A DNA stretch of 38,949 bases from a virus, in IMG/VR virus record IMGVR_UViG_3300037427_001083, positions 1 to 38,949 of that record. One strand, written 5' to 3'. The notes under the pieces are model-generated. The model did no database searches. It saw only the letters and a program-made list of their open reading frames with translations, and was not told where the DNA came from. How positions within the stretch are numbered: the first letter of the stretch is position 1; the number at the start of each line of letters is the position of its first letter. Below are positions 12,001-19,642 of the stretch, one piece after another. Both the position numbers and the translations under genes were made by a program.

Positions 12001-13780
12001 TATTATTAATGCAGGTATCGGTTATACACCGACAGATGGTAATCAGTTTACCTTTACTGGTGTTGCTTTAGATTCCTTTAGTGGAATTGGTAAGAACGCA
12101 ACTGCAGACATTACAGTTGGTACATCTAACGGTGTAAATGGTGTTGCTATTGCTGCAACCATTAATGCTGGTGGATCAGGATACCAAATTGGTGATGTTC
12201 TATCAATACCTACAATTGGTAATGATCAGTTGGGTAGAAATATGCAACTATCACTAGGCGCAGTTACTGGAATTAATGAATTAATTTTAGATGATATTCA
12301 AGGTGATTTTGAAATTAGTACTACAAAACCACTTCAGTTTATCAGTCCTTCTACTGGAATTACCACTATGGTATCCGTTGGATTTGGTTCTGATGTAAAC
12401 ATTAGTGATTATGCACTGAATAGTTTGGAAGAAGATGGTATGCATATTAAAGTGAACCATAAGAACCACGGTATGCATCAAGACACCAATAGAGTGATTA
12501 TTAGTGATGTACATTCAGATACTAAGTTAACTACTCTGTCAGCAGAGTATACAAACTCTAGTTCTTCTGCAATTGGTATTGCTAATACTGCAGGATTTGA
12601 AACCTTTGAGAATGTTGGTGTTGCCGCTACTAACCCTGGATATGTTAGGGTTAATGATGAAATCATCTCTTATACTGGAATTGCTGGTGGTCAATTAACT
12701 GGAATTACTAGATCTGTTGATCAAACAACTCCATTTACTTACCCTGCTAAAACACCAGTTGAGAAATATGAGGTTAATGGAATCTCCTTGAGACGTATCA
12801 ACAAGACACATGATCTTCAAGATGCTACTCCTGCAAGATCTATTACTCTTGATTCTTACTATATTAAGGTCAATCCATCTCTTGATGGAACAGATCGTAG
12901 CACTGGAATTGGATTTGCTAAATTGTTTATCAATGAGTCCAAGTCTGCTGGTGGTGAAGAGATACATGCAACTCAGAACATCCAGTTTGAAGCAGTAAGA
13001 CCTGTTGTTCAAACAATGGTATTACCAGATACTAACATCAAAGCAGAGATGAAAAATACTACTGCTACAAGTATTGATGGTGTAGAACAGTCCTTTGTTG
13101 AGACTGAAGCAACTCCAATTAATATTGATGAAGATACGTATCTTGAGTCACCAAGAATGATTGCCTCACGAGTTAATGAACTTAATCGTTTAGATAGTCG
13201 TCCTGGTAATAAGTCTATGGAAGTAACGTTTACGTTGTCTACTTCAGATAACGATATCTCTCCAGTCATTGATTTGGATAGAGTTGGTATGGTTCTTATT
13301 AGTAATAGAGTTAATGCCCCAATTACCGATTATGCTGGTGATTCTAGAGCATCTACAATTACTGAAGATCCAACGTCATTTATTTACGCTAACAAACCAA
13401 TTACGTTAGAGAATTCTGCTACTTCGATTAAAGTCTTACTAGCAGCATATACTAATACTGCTAGTGATATAAGGTGCTTCTATTCAATATCAAATGATTT
13501 AGAATCTGATCCAATTTACTATCCATTCCCTGGATATACTAATTTGGATATCAATGGTGCTATCGTTGATATTGCTAAGAACAATGGACTACCTGATAAG
13601 AGAATTCCTAAGACGGACGTTCTTGCTCATGGTAGTGATGATCTTCCATTCACCGATTATGAGTTTAGTATTGACGATCTTCCTGAGTTTAGATACTTCA
13701 GTATTAAGATTGTTGGAACTGGAACAAATCAAGCATATCCACCAAGGATACGTGATTTAAGGGCAATTGCATTAGCATAA
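6086..13780 (+). CDS. Giant tail/baseplate structural protein with DUF4815-like N-terminus and poly-proline tract
   Basis: This 2564-residue virion protein has an N-terminus (VSPYFDDFDANKDF, FKPGLPIQARELTTLQSILQ) resembling the DUF4815 family of tailed-phage tail proteins. The middle is beta-rich with Gly/Thr/Ser. Residues about 1666-1732 are almost pure Pro and Arg. After this comes a compact domain starting GGKDPLAQSFSVQNETGVF, a pattern I associate with cyanophage tail proteins. Two GxGY modules (AGIGYTP, GGSGYQIG) lie near residues 1975-2035. The gene sits between gp8 and gp13, where T4 has gp9 to gp12 and wac, so it may link fibres to the baseplate or be a fibre itself. That role is inferred from position. 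No frameshift is seen across 7.7 kb. Confidence 0.85.
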   Translation: MAQETNLNVSPYFDDFDANKDFHKVLFKPGLPIQARELTTLQSILQNQVEQVGTHLFKEGSCVIPGQINFNNNLFAVEVEASFLGTDITGYTEDILDEIVVGSNSNVKAKIVDYMEEEFSPRGYVTLFVSYLSSGVNDKDVFDDDETLLLKENVVSEVAQLTLQAGQGCAKTAPTKATSVGSAVFLSAGVYFIRGQFIRVNDEMLVLDPHDENPTYRVGLEITEEIVTSSKDSSLTDNAKGFNNFAAPGADRLKISVKLGKRSIESEKNENFVELMVINGGSISHIDDKIKYNELGNELARRTYSHAGDFYVKPFTISAKESLNDNKGNNGVFGINQLTYGNNTPSSDLGTYKISPGKAFIKGFEVPVRNVVYLDFEKTRVKKVLKNQAVNYYTGPTLTLNRAYGCPRIGFTTTSSISLRDERIGAVAHVAAGKEIGVARVYDYALESGSYSAALPATNEFDATLYDIQPYTELTVNQAITLTVPTYIKGKSSGATAHLRFGTTTGIITAYNSIGAFTPGEKLIFNGVDNNRIATAITAHSIASVESIHSSVGVGTFNADVKQFTKISYGNVNITPKSGTAPGISTVTVTGGGFRNKVKAGDLVSFTNPLLGGTTVKTYAVVDSYTDDSNIIIAGITTVAGVCDGGLPAAAAQPVDFQLIGSKFQSSTDNSLYTPLPKSWVANVDLTESNITIRKEYDVTITANATNTIQAGQNESFLAYDEERYVLTNDAGVTEELTPDKLRFTNGGRELRIFGLSATAGSARLVATLNKINIKNKVKNRIRTNSIIVNKSKLVTSGVGTTSLNDGLSYGNYGYGLRVQDKDVCLGEPDVTKVYGVFESGGIEDPLIPSVTVFNMNGPTGRVDDLIAGEEFVGKTTGAIGLYIERINSAKAAFVYLSDLRFELNEQIEFVESGITATINDFDPGDNNIMDRFSLDSGQRETICDYSRLIRKPNSKDPRKKIRVIFESAEYASTDDGDITTVSSYDQIDYCVLPNVKEGTRLSDIIDIRPRVTNFNLDSTALSPFEFDARVFSDATNSAKNILASDESINIQYSYYQPRIDRIYLTKNGQFQLIKGIPSDTPVPPIPIEDALEVALCKLPPYICNTENVEVQLKSHKRYRMQDIALLEDRIQNLEYYTALSLLESNTESLFIPDNAGLTRFKSGIYVDNFSGTSTQLKLGKVTNSVDPSNLELRPTHFTTEVDLLIGSRSLIGIGTTANPTADPRFVTDLVGNGIKRTGQLLTLDYFDTAWIRQGFATRVENVTPYLVTTYTGNIVLFPSSDIWIDQVRLQPQRIEVDNYTQTRRQLEFDGYDPQTGLGPVRWGTWNTTWTGSSATQASQRIQTGSTSSNNGSQIVTTNSFQTTTTTTTTRTGTSTRSGERLRVSEQTDTVNEGDKVVSTSVIAFMRSRNIEFTGRKFKPLTRLYGFFDGQDVNAFVVPKLIEVRMISGTFTVGQIVNGTMAAGTVTATNAATPSISFRVATSNHKIGPIAAPTDVFTTSPYDDTYTVPASYSSSSVLVNVDTVSLADQTQGLYSGFIRTGMRLRSSTGEAEIINIRLFSDHVGTVLGSFFIPNPNITSNPSFEVGTKLFRLTSNSTNSTIGGMTGTMGEEQYFASGTINNMQETIRSTRRPRFDIQATAESRAATDVTSTQAVTTSSETTRVPLPPPPPPPPPPPSPPPRPRPPRPPRPRPTPTPPPPPPRPRPVPPPPPPPPPPPRPPDPPPRPPRRPARGGKDPLAQSFSVQNETGVFVTQVDLYFRTKDPLLPVTVQLRPMVAGVPSEEVYPFGETILESSEIFESADAGTATTVKFPSPVYLEPKTDHAIVLLSQSNEYTVWISRMGEVDITTLLQPESRQVIVSAQPSLGSLFKSQNGSTWNPSQYEDLKFDLYSAEFSSDSGTISFYNPELARGNNQIATLVKDSLEFNSKKLIVTTDDLVNTSGLVLGNTVIQKNANASANYVGAGGSATGDLSIINAGIGYTPTDGNQFTFTGVALDSFSGIGKNATADITVGTSNGVNGVAIAATINAGGSGYQIGDVLSIPTIGNDQLGRNMQLSLGAVTGINELILDDIQGDFEISTTKPLQFISPSTGITTMVSVGFGSDVNISDYALNSLEEDGMHIKVNHKNHGMHQDTNRVIISDVHSDTKLTTLSAEYTNSSSSAIGIANTAGFETFENVGVAATNPGYVRVNDEIISYTGIAGGQLTGITRSVDQTTPFTYPAKTPVEKYEVNGISLRRINKTHDLQDATPARSITLDSYYIKVNPSLDGTDRSTGIGFAKLFINESKSAGGEEIHATQNIQFEAVRPVVQTMVLPDTNIKAEMKNTTATSIDGVEQSFVETEATPINIDEDTYLESPRMIASRVNELNRLDSRPGNKSMEVTFTLSTSDNDISPVIDLDRVGMVLISNRVNAPITDYAGDSRASTITEDPTSFIYANKPITLENSATSIKVLLAAYTNTASDIRCFYSISNDLESDPIYYPFPGYTNLDINGAIVDIAKNNGLPDKRIPKTDVLAHGSDDLPFTDYEFSIDDLPEFRYFSIKIVGTGTNQAYPPRIRDLRAIALA
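11081..11280 (+). repeat. Poly-proline/arginine coding tract (C-rich)
   Basis: About 67 codons consist almost only of CCA, CCT, CCC and AGG/AGA. They encode two runs of about 11 consecutive prolines separated by PRP/PPR repeats. The coding strand is C-rich and purine-poor for about 200 bases in an otherwise AT-rich genome. The tract lies between two folded regions of the giant tail protein, so it probably forms a stiff extended linker. Confidence 0.9.
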
Positions 13781-13782
13781 TT

Positions 13783-14013
13783 ATGTACAATCCACGTTTT
13801 TTAAAGGTTGAAGGTCATAGTTATCTCGTAAGGGATACTAAGACCAATGCCATTATTAATAACGATAAAAAAGGACATGAACAATACCTTGCCCTAAAGA
13901 GAGCAAAATCAAATGAGTTAGACAAAGTACAAACTCTCGAATCTCAAGTTCGAGAGTTGAAGTCTGATATAGGTGATATTAAAACTATGTTAGGACAACT
14001 GTTAGATAAGTAA
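13783..14013 (+). CDS. Small hypothetical protein with C-terminal coiled coil
   Basis: A 76-residue protein of unknown function. The N-terminal half (YLVRDTKTNAIINNDKKG) looks like a short conserved motif around 'VRD-x-x-TxAIIN'. The C-terminal half (residues about 45-75) has heptad-like spacing (LESQVRELKSDIGDIKTMLG), predicting a coiled coil and so an oligomer. It starts 3 bases after the giant tail gene stops and ends 1 base before gp13, so it is in the same late transcription unit. It could be a virion component or an assembly chaperone for the neck or tail; the sequence does not decide. Confidence 0.75.
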   Translation: MYNPRFLKVEGHSYLVRDTKTNAIINNDKKGHEQYLALKRAKSNELDKVQTLESQVRELKSDIGDIKTMLGQLLDK

Positions 14014-14014
14014 G

Positions 14015-14869
14015 ATGGCAAAACCAACCACTCGTCAAGGATTAGTAGATTATTGTAAGAGACAACTTGGTTCTCCTGTATTGGAGATCAATGTTGCAGA
14101 AGAACAGATTGACGATCTGGTGGATGATGCTATCCAATTATTCCATGAACGTCATTTTGATGGTACTACTCAAGCATTCTTGAAGTATAAAATAACTCAA
14201 GATGATATAGACAGGGGTACTGTTCAGTATCCACATGAAGGAGGTAAAGTAGGTATTGCTACAACTTCTGTAACAGAGAATATTCCTGGTCAAGGGAATG
14301 TAACTTTTAATTGGTATGAGAATGGTAATTTTATAAAAGTTCCACCCTCAGTTATGGGTGTATCAAAAGTATTTAAATTTGAAGGTGGTGGTGGACTTTC
14401 TGCTGGAATGTTCAGTATTAAATATCAGTTATTCTTGAATGACATTTACTATTTGGGATCAACTGAATTATTGACTTACTCTATGACAAAGAGTTATCTG
14501 GAAGATTTAGATTGGTTATTATCAACACAAAAGCAAATACGATATAATCAAAGAGAAGATAAGTTATTTCTTGATATTGATTGGAGAACACAGGTTGCAG
14601 GTAACTATCTAATTCTAGATTGTTATAGAGCACTTGATCCTGCCACATCAGATCAAATTTGGAATGATAGATTTTTAAAACCTTATTTGACCGCATTAAT
14701 TAAAAAGCAATGGGGTATAAATTTAAGCAAATTCCAAGGAGTCAAATTACCAGGTGGTATTGAGATGAATGGAAGACAAATACAAGATGATGGGCAAAGA
14801 GAAATAGATGCTATCATTGAAAAGATGTCTTCTACACACGAATTGCCACCACTAGATATGATAGGTTAA
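14015..14869 (+). CDS. gp13: Neck protein gp13
   Basis: A 284-residue homologue of T4 gp13 (309 residues), which with gp14 forms the neck joining the filled head to the tail. The N-terminus (LVDYCKRQLGSPVLEINVAEEQIDDLVDDAIQLF) is the typical start of the family, with an acidic helical segment. The later region contains LDIDWRTQVAGNYL and KPYLTALIKKQWG, also typical. It starts one base after the preceding small gene stops and is followed by gp14 after 4 bases, the T4 order. Both start and end fit the family length. Confidence 0.9.
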   Translation: MAKPTTRQGLVDYCKRQLGSPVLEINVAEEQIDDLVDDAIQLFHERHFDGTTQAFLKYKITQDDIDRGTVQYPHEGGKVGIATTSVTENIPGQGNVTFNWYENGNFIKVPPSVMGVSKVFKFEGGGGLSAGMFSIKYQLFLNDIYYLGSTELLTYSMTKSYLEDLDWLLSTQKQIRYNQREDKLFLDIDWRTQVAGNYLILDCYRALDPATSDQIWNDRFLKPYLTALIKKQWGINLSKFQGVKLPGGIEMNGRQIQDDGQREIDAIIEKMSSTHELPPLDMIG

Positions 14870-14873
14870 GATC

Positions 14874-16283
14874 ATGGCACTTAACCCATTTTTCCTACAC
14901 GGATCTAAAGGAGAACAGAATCTTGTTCAGGATTTAATAAATGAACAACTGAAGATGTTTGGTGTGGAAGTTTATTACATACCAAGAATTTTTGGTAATG
15001 AAAAATCCGTGATGGAAGAGGTATCTAGATCAAACTTTGCTAATGCTATCCCCATAGAAGGATATGTTGAGACTTTTGATGGATACTCTGGGGCAGGAAC
15101 ACTTCTATCTAAGTTTGGTGTTCAAGAGTTAGATGATCTAACATTGATTATCTCTAGAGAGAGATATGAAGAAGAAATACAAAAACGTATAGAACCATTA
15201 AAGGGAGTTAAGTTAGCATCTCGTCCAAAAGAGGGTGATTTAATATACTTCCCATTAGGTGATAGATTGTTTGAGATTAAGTATGTTGAGCATGAAAAAC
15301 CATTCTACCAATTAAAGAAGAATTATGTTTATGAATTGAGATGTGAACTATTCATATACAACGACGAAGAGGTGGATACTGGAATCGACTTTATTGATGA
15401 TAATGTGGAAGAAGAGGGTTATATTCAATCCTTTACTCTTGCTGGAATAGCAACACAAGCAACTGCTGTAACAACTTTAGTTGATGGTGGTGTTCGCAAT
15501 ATTATGATATCTAGAAGAGGTTCTGGATACATTCAACCACCTCAAGTTGCATTTTCTTCTGCTCCCATAGGAGGACAAACCGCAGTCGGTATCGCATCAA
15601 TGATTACAGGACTTGTAGATTTCTGTGAACCAAATGAAGATCTATCAAGAGTTCAAGCAGTTGATCTAACAAATCCAGGTTCTGGATATACTGTTGCACC
15701 TAGAGTTGGTTTCATGACTGAAACTGGAGGTGGAGCATATGGTGTAGCAAATATTGCTGATGGTGTTTGTGGTATTATTACTATCACTAATGGTGGTGGT
15801 GGATATATTGGAATACCAACGGTAGCATTTGCACCTGATGGATATAGTGGTATTGGTAGTACAACTATACCAGCGGTAGTGCATGCTGTTGTATCTGCTG
15901 CAGGTTCAGTTACAGCACTTGTTTATGAGTCTTGTGGTGGATGGTATACTGATACTCCAGAAATATTAATTGCACCACCAGTACAGACTGGAGGAACTGG
16001 TACATTTAATAGAGGAGAAGATATAGTTGGTACTGCAAGTAGTGCAACTGCACAGGTTAAAACTTGGAATGCTGTAACTAGAGAGTTGCGAGTAGGTCAA
16101 ATTGTTGGAACCTTTGTAAAAGGTGAATATGTTGTTGGACAAGAGACTGCTACAAAGTTTGCTATAAGTGATCTAAATAGTGATGATAATCCAGATTCTG
16201 GATTTGCACAGAACACTACTATAGAGTCTGAGGCAGATAATCTTTTAGACTTTAGTGAAAGTAACCCATTTGGAAATGTATAA
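14874..16283 (+). CDS. gp14: Neck protein gp14
   Basis: A 469-residue homologue of T4 gp14 (256 residues), the second neck protein. The N-terminal part (NPFFLHGSKGEQNLVQDLINEQLKMFGVEVYYIPR) and the segment ending in ELRCELFIYNDEE are the conserved core. Residues about 190-370 are an insertion made of four repeated beta modules (GSGYIQPP, GSGYTVAP, GGGGYIGIP, GGWYTDTP), which accounts for most of the extra length. The C-terminus (ENLLDF-like DNLLDFSESNPFGN) is again typical of neck proteins. It is 4 bases after gp13 and 2 bases before gp15, consistent with translational coupling. Confidence 0.9.
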   Translation: MALNPFFLHGSKGEQNLVQDLINEQLKMFGVEVYYIPRIFGNEKSVMEEVSRSNFANAIPIEGYVETFDGYSGAGTLLSKFGVQELDDLTLIISRERYEEEIQKRIEPLKGVKLASRPKEGDLIYFPLGDRLFEIKYVEHEKPFYQLKKNYVYELRCELFIYNDEEVDTGIDFIDDNVEEEGYIQSFTLAGIATQATAVTTLVDGGVRNIMISRRGSGYIQPPQVAFSSAPIGGQTAVGIASMITGLVDFCEPNEDLSRVQAVDLTNPGSGYTVAPRVGFMTETGGGAYGVANIADGVCGIITITNGGGGYIGIPTVAFAPDGYSGIGSTTIPAVVHAVVSAAGSVTALVYESCGGWYTDTPEILIAPPVQTGGTGTFNRGEDIVGTASSATAQVKTWNAVTRELRVGQIVGTFVKGEYVVGQETATKFAISDLNSDDNPDSGFAQNTTIESEADNLLDFSESNPFGNV

Positions 16284-16285
16284 TT

Positions 16286-17287
16286 ATGTTTGATCATTTT
16301 TACCATCAAATTTTTAGAAAGACTGTAATCGCATTTGGAACCCTATTTAATGGGATCACTATCCATAGAGATGGTGCTGCTGCTAATGATCCATCTGCTA
16401 TTATTAAGGTTCCTTTGGCATATGGCCCAACCCAAAAGTTTTTAGCAAGGATTGAACAGCAACCAGATCTGAATAAACCAGTATCTATGAGTTTGCCTAG
16501 GATGTCCTTTGAGTTTACTGGTATTGAATATGATACTAGTAGGAAATTAGGTGCTACTCAAACATTTACTACTGCCATCAAGACTGACAAAAAGGATGTT
16601 CGTAAGATCTACATGCCAGTTCCTTATAATATGACATTTGAGTTAAATATAATGACTCTTTTGAATGATGATGCTTTACAGATTGTAGAACAAATACTTC
16701 CATATTTCCAACCAAATTATACAGTTACTATTGACCTAGTAGAGAGTATTGGAGAAAAGAAAGATATACCAATTACTTTAGAGAATGTTGGGTTTGAAGA
16801 TAATTATGAAGGAGATTATACTGAGAGAAGAGTTCTTCTTTATACTTTAAACTTTACTGCTAAGACATACCTATTCGGACCAGTTCCAGTTGCACCAAAA
16901 GATCTTATCAAGAAGGTATCTGTTGGTATTACACCTGGAGAAAGAAGTGCAGCATATGGTTCAGGTCGTCAGATTACGTATGCTACACCAGTTGCTACGA
17001 AGAATTACACTGGAGATGTTATTGCAAATCTAGCAGAAGATGTTCTTGCAGGTGCTACTATTATCCCAGTAGATGATCCTGCAGGATTATCCGAACTAAC
17101 ATTTATTGATGTTAATAATGAGACAATGTATATTGAATCTATTACTGGTAATAAGTTAAATGTAAAACGTGCTTCTTATAATACAACTGCTATTGAACAT
17201 GTTCGTGGTAGTGATGTTAAGGGAATAACTTCACTAGATAATGCATTAGTAGAAGCAGGTGATGATTTTGGTTTTAGTGGAACATGA
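16286..17287 (+). CDS. gp15: Proximal tail sheath stabiliser / tail completion protein gp15
   Basis: A 333-residue homologue of T4 gp15 (272 residues), the hexameric terminator that caps the sheath and tube and docks the tail to the neck. The family start MFDHFYHQIFRKTV and the strongly conserved block QIVEQILPYFQPNYT (T4 QIVEQILPYFQPHFN) are clear. The C-terminal 60-80 residues, with an EDVLAGATIIPVDD segment, are not in T4 and look like a small added beta domain. The stop overlaps the gp16 start in an ATGA, so the two are translationally coupled. Confidence 0.92.
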   Translation: MFDHFYHQIFRKTVIAFGTLFNGITIHRDGAAANDPSAIIKVPLAYGPTQKFLARIEQQPDLNKPVSMSLPRMSFEFTGIEYDTSRKLGATQTFTTAIKTDKKDVRKIYMPVPYNMTFELNIMTLLNDDALQIVEQILPYFQPNYTVTIDLVESIGEKKDIPITLENVGFEDNYEGDYTERRVLLYTLNFTAKTYLFGPVPVAPKDLIKKVSVGITPGERSAAYGSGRQITYATPVATKNYTGDVIANLAEDVLAGATIIPVDDPAGLSELTFIDVNNETMYIESITGNKLNVKRASYNTTAIEHVRGSDVKGITSLDNALVEAGDDFGFSGT

Positions 17288-17709
17288 AAGACAAATTTGA
17301 AGATCTAAATGATACTTTTGATATTACCCCTGTAGAATCTAAAGTAGTAACAGAACCTAAGAAACCTGATAAAGTTTCTAAGTCAAAGGAGATTGATATT
17401 GATAAAGATTATGAGTATACTCGTGGTAATCTTTACAGTATTATAGAGAAGGGCCAAGAAGCACTTGATAGTGCTTTAGAGATTGCTGTAGATCAAGGTC
17501 AGGCAAGAGCATTTGAAGTTGTAGGACAACTTATTAAATCTGTTGCAGATACCACAGATAAGTTAATGGATCTCCAGAAAAAGATTAAAGAAGTAGAAGA
17601 AGACAATACTAAAGGGCCAACTAATGTTACTAATGCGATGTTCTTTGGGTCAACAGCAGAACTATCTAAGTTGCTAAAGAAAAATAGAACTGAGAAAGAA
17701 GATAAATAG
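17284..17709 (+). CDS. gp16: Small terminase subunit gp16
   Basis: A 141-residue homologue of T4 gp16 (164 residues), the small terminase that recruits DNA and regulates the gp17 packaging motor. The N-terminus is acidic and Lys-rich. The centre (YSIIEKGQEALDSALEIA and VVGQLIKSVADTTDKLMDLQKKIKEV) is helical and coiled-coil-like, as expected for the ring-forming core. The C-terminus contains FFGSTAELSKLLKK. It overlaps gp15 by 4 bases. Unlike T4, it is separated from gp17 by two extra genes. Confidence 0.85.
   Translation: MKDKFEDLNDTFDITPVESKVVTEPKKPDKVSKSKEIDIDKDYEYTRGNLYSIIEKGQEALDSALEIAVDQGQARAFEVVGQLIKSVADTTDKLMDLQKKIKEVEEDNTKGPTNVTNAMFFGSTAELSKLLKKNRTEKEDK
17701..17708 (+). promoter_or_regulatory. 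Late promoter motif before the 535-residue gene
   Basis: GATAAATA overlaps the gp16 stop codon (TAG at 17707-17709) and lies 19 bases before the next start. It matches the late motif seen elsewhere in the window at seven of eight positions. Confidence 0.4.
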
Positions 17710-17727
17710 AAAAAAACTGCGTTTAAA

Positions 17728-19335
17728 ATGACGAGTTTTGCAATTGATAAAAAATCTCATAAAGATGCTAAAAAGCAGTCTAAGATTAGGAATATGACTA
17801 AATCGTCAAATCCTAACGAAGTTGCTGTGGCAAAAAAGAAATTGAAGTCTAAAATAGAACTTCCTCCCAATCCACAGATTGAAGGACTTAATATTGTAGA
17901 TCTTATTGTTACTGAGATTCAGAACGATGTCTTTGAAGACCACATGCATAAATCCTGTAAAAAGGGTCAGTATTATTGCTATACTGATAAAAAGTGCAAG
18001 AAGATTCCTGACGGGAAACGTCTCAGTGGAAAAGGTCGTCTAGTAGGAATTGATGACAATGATGATGATGACAACAATGAGAATGGTGGAGATCAAGCAG
18101 TTGATCCAGGTGGATTTGGTGAGAACGTAGTTCTCCGTACATGCACTGGTGAGAAATTTGCTGAGATTATTGACCTTATTAGACCAGAAGATGTTATGCC
18201 TAAGATGCATGCTTCTGATCAATGGGTTAACGAAACCCTTGATGATAAGAGACTGGCGAATGTTCAGAAGCAAAAGTCTAATACTGCTGCTACTGTTCAA
18301 TCTGCTCAGAAGGCACAGTCTTCTGTTAAACAACAATTTGCAAAACGTGCTGCTGCAATAGCAAAGTCAAAAGCAAAAGCAAAAGAAAGACAAGACATCT
18401 CTAAAGAGATAGATCGCAAACTAGGACTGGAGGAACTCCACATGACAATTGATGAAGCAGTAAGGCTACCATCAGAATTCGGTAACATCGTTATGGTTGG
18501 TGTGAACTGGAGAGGTAAGATGTATAACCTCAAAATGTTCTTCCCTCAAGCAAAGATGCCAACTAGGACTGACGTTCAGGATGAAATTGTCAAAGTATAT
18601 CCTGGTGGAAAGGTAATTTGGTTTGATAGATACGATCTTGCAAGTCAAGAAGCACAGTGGGATAATGATAAGAACCCAATCATTAAGGTAACTAAAGAAT
18701 CTAAGGAATTATGTGACTGTGATTGTGGTCAAGACCCATGTAAAAAATGTGGTAAGAGTCATCATGAAGTAAAGGAAGCAAAGGCAAAGTATGACAATAC
18801 TAAATCTCCTGATTATGAGAAGAAGAGAAAAGCTCTTGCTAAAAAGCATGGTGGAGAGGAGAACATAAAAGGTCATCCTCAGTATGAGAATCGTTTTGCA
18901 TCACATACTGCTGGTATGTCTGATGCTCAAAAAGACATGGCAAGTAGTCAAGTAAGTAAAGGGTTTGCTTACAAGCATGGTAGAAGGTTGGATAAGGCCA
19001 ATTTTGGAGATAGAAAGAAAGCAGGTAAGAGAGGAAATCCAGCACAGTATCGTAAGTCTGCTGATAGTCCAGAAATGGAATTAAGATATCCATATGGTAA
19101 GTCCAATATCAGACAGGGTAAAGGATCTATTAAAGATTTGAACAAGGTGAAGAAGGAAGAACTTCTTAAATCTTTGAGAGGATTCATGGATGAAGGTAAA
19201 ATTGCTGATGCTATGAGAGCAAATCTCGAAAAGTTAAGAGCAAGTGATGAGAAGTCTCAAAAGAATCTTGAAAAATTCCTTAAAGGAACAAAGCAAGTTC
19301 GTGATGATGAAAAGAAAGCACAAGACAGTGCTTAA
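17728..19335 (+). CDS. Hypothetical Lys-rich protein with two cysteine clusters, between terminase genes
   Basis: A 535-residue protein with no recognised family. It is highly charged and Lys-rich at both ends. A first cysteine cluster is CKKGQYYCYTDKKCKKIPDG (Cys77, Cys84, Cys90). An acidic run follows at residues 109-118 (DDNDDDDNNE), then an Ala/Lys helix (about 190-225) and a more globular part (about 235-320). A second cluster is CDCDCGQDPCKKCGKSHH (Cys329, 331, 333, 338, 341 with two His), which could bind zinc. The last 150 residues are basic and probably disordered or helical. It could be a packaged internal, DNA-binding or accessory virion protein. T4 has nothing at this place. A late-promoter motif precedes it. 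Confidence 0.75.
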   Translation: MTSFAIDKKSHKDAKKQSKIRNMTKSSNPNEVAVAKKKLKSKIELPPNPQIEGLNIVDLIVTEIQNDVFEDHMHKSCKKGQYYCYTDKKCKKIPDGKRLSGKGRLVGIDDNDDDDNNENGGDQAVDPGGFGENVVLRTCTGEKFAEIIDLIRPEDVMPKMHASDQWVNETLDDKRLANVQKQKSNTAATVQSAQKAQSSVKQQFAKRAAAIAKSKAKAKERQDISKEIDRKLGLEELHMTIDEAVRLPSEFGNIVMVGVNWRGKMYNLKMFFPQAKMPTRTDVQDEIVKVYPGGKVIWFDRYDLASQEAQWDNDKNPIIKVTKESKELCDCDCGQDPCKKCGKSHHEVKEAKAKYDNTKSPDYEKKRKALAKKHGGEENIKGHPQYENRFASHTAGMSDAQKDMASSQVSKGFAYKHGRRLDKANFGDRKKAGKRGNPAQYRKSADSPEMELRYPYGKSNIRQGKGSIKDLNKVKKEELLKSLRGFMDEGKIADAMRANLEKLRASDEKSQKNLEKFLKGTKQVRDDEKKAQDSA

Positions 19336-19341
19336 TAAATA
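19333..19341 (+). promoter_or_regulatory. Late promoter motif before the 90-residue gene
   Basis: TAATAAATA begins with the final bases of the preceding stop region and ends 23 bases before the next ATG. Confidence 0.5.
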
Positions 19342-19364
19342 GAACTACGGGACATTAAAAAATC

Positions 19365-19637
19365 ATGTTAACTAACGTAAAAGGAGCTCAAGCAGCATGT
19401 GGCACTGACGCTGCTGGATCATCTACTTTTGGTAGTGCGACAGTAGTGCGTCTTGTTAATAACGGTGGTACTGCAAGATTAGTATCTGTTATTGATGAAG
19501 TTGGAGGATCTACAACAATTGGAACCTTTACAATGCCAGGAAATACTGTTGAGTTTGTAGAGAAAAAATCAACCGAAGCAATATTTGCAGCAGACGCTAG
19601 TGTCTTAGGTACTGCTGTGGGATATGGATATCAATAA
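19365..19637 (+). CDS. Small Gly/Thr/Val-rich hypothetical protein
   Basis: A 90-residue protein rich in Gly, Thr, Ala and Val, with alternating hydrophobic stretches (ATVVRLVNNGGTARLVSVID, TIGTFTMPGNTVEFVEKK) that suggest a small beta-sandwich. It has no signal peptide or membrane segment and no recognised family. It has its own late-promoter motif and ends 5 bases before gp17. A capsid or tail decoration protein would fit its size, beta content and late expression, but that is inference. Confidence 0.72.
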   Translation: MLTNVKGAQAACGTDAAGSSTFGSATVVRLVNNGGTARLVSVIDEVGGSTTIGTFTMPGNTVEFVEKKSTEAIFAADASVLGTAVGYGYQ

Positions 19638-19642
19638 ATTAA

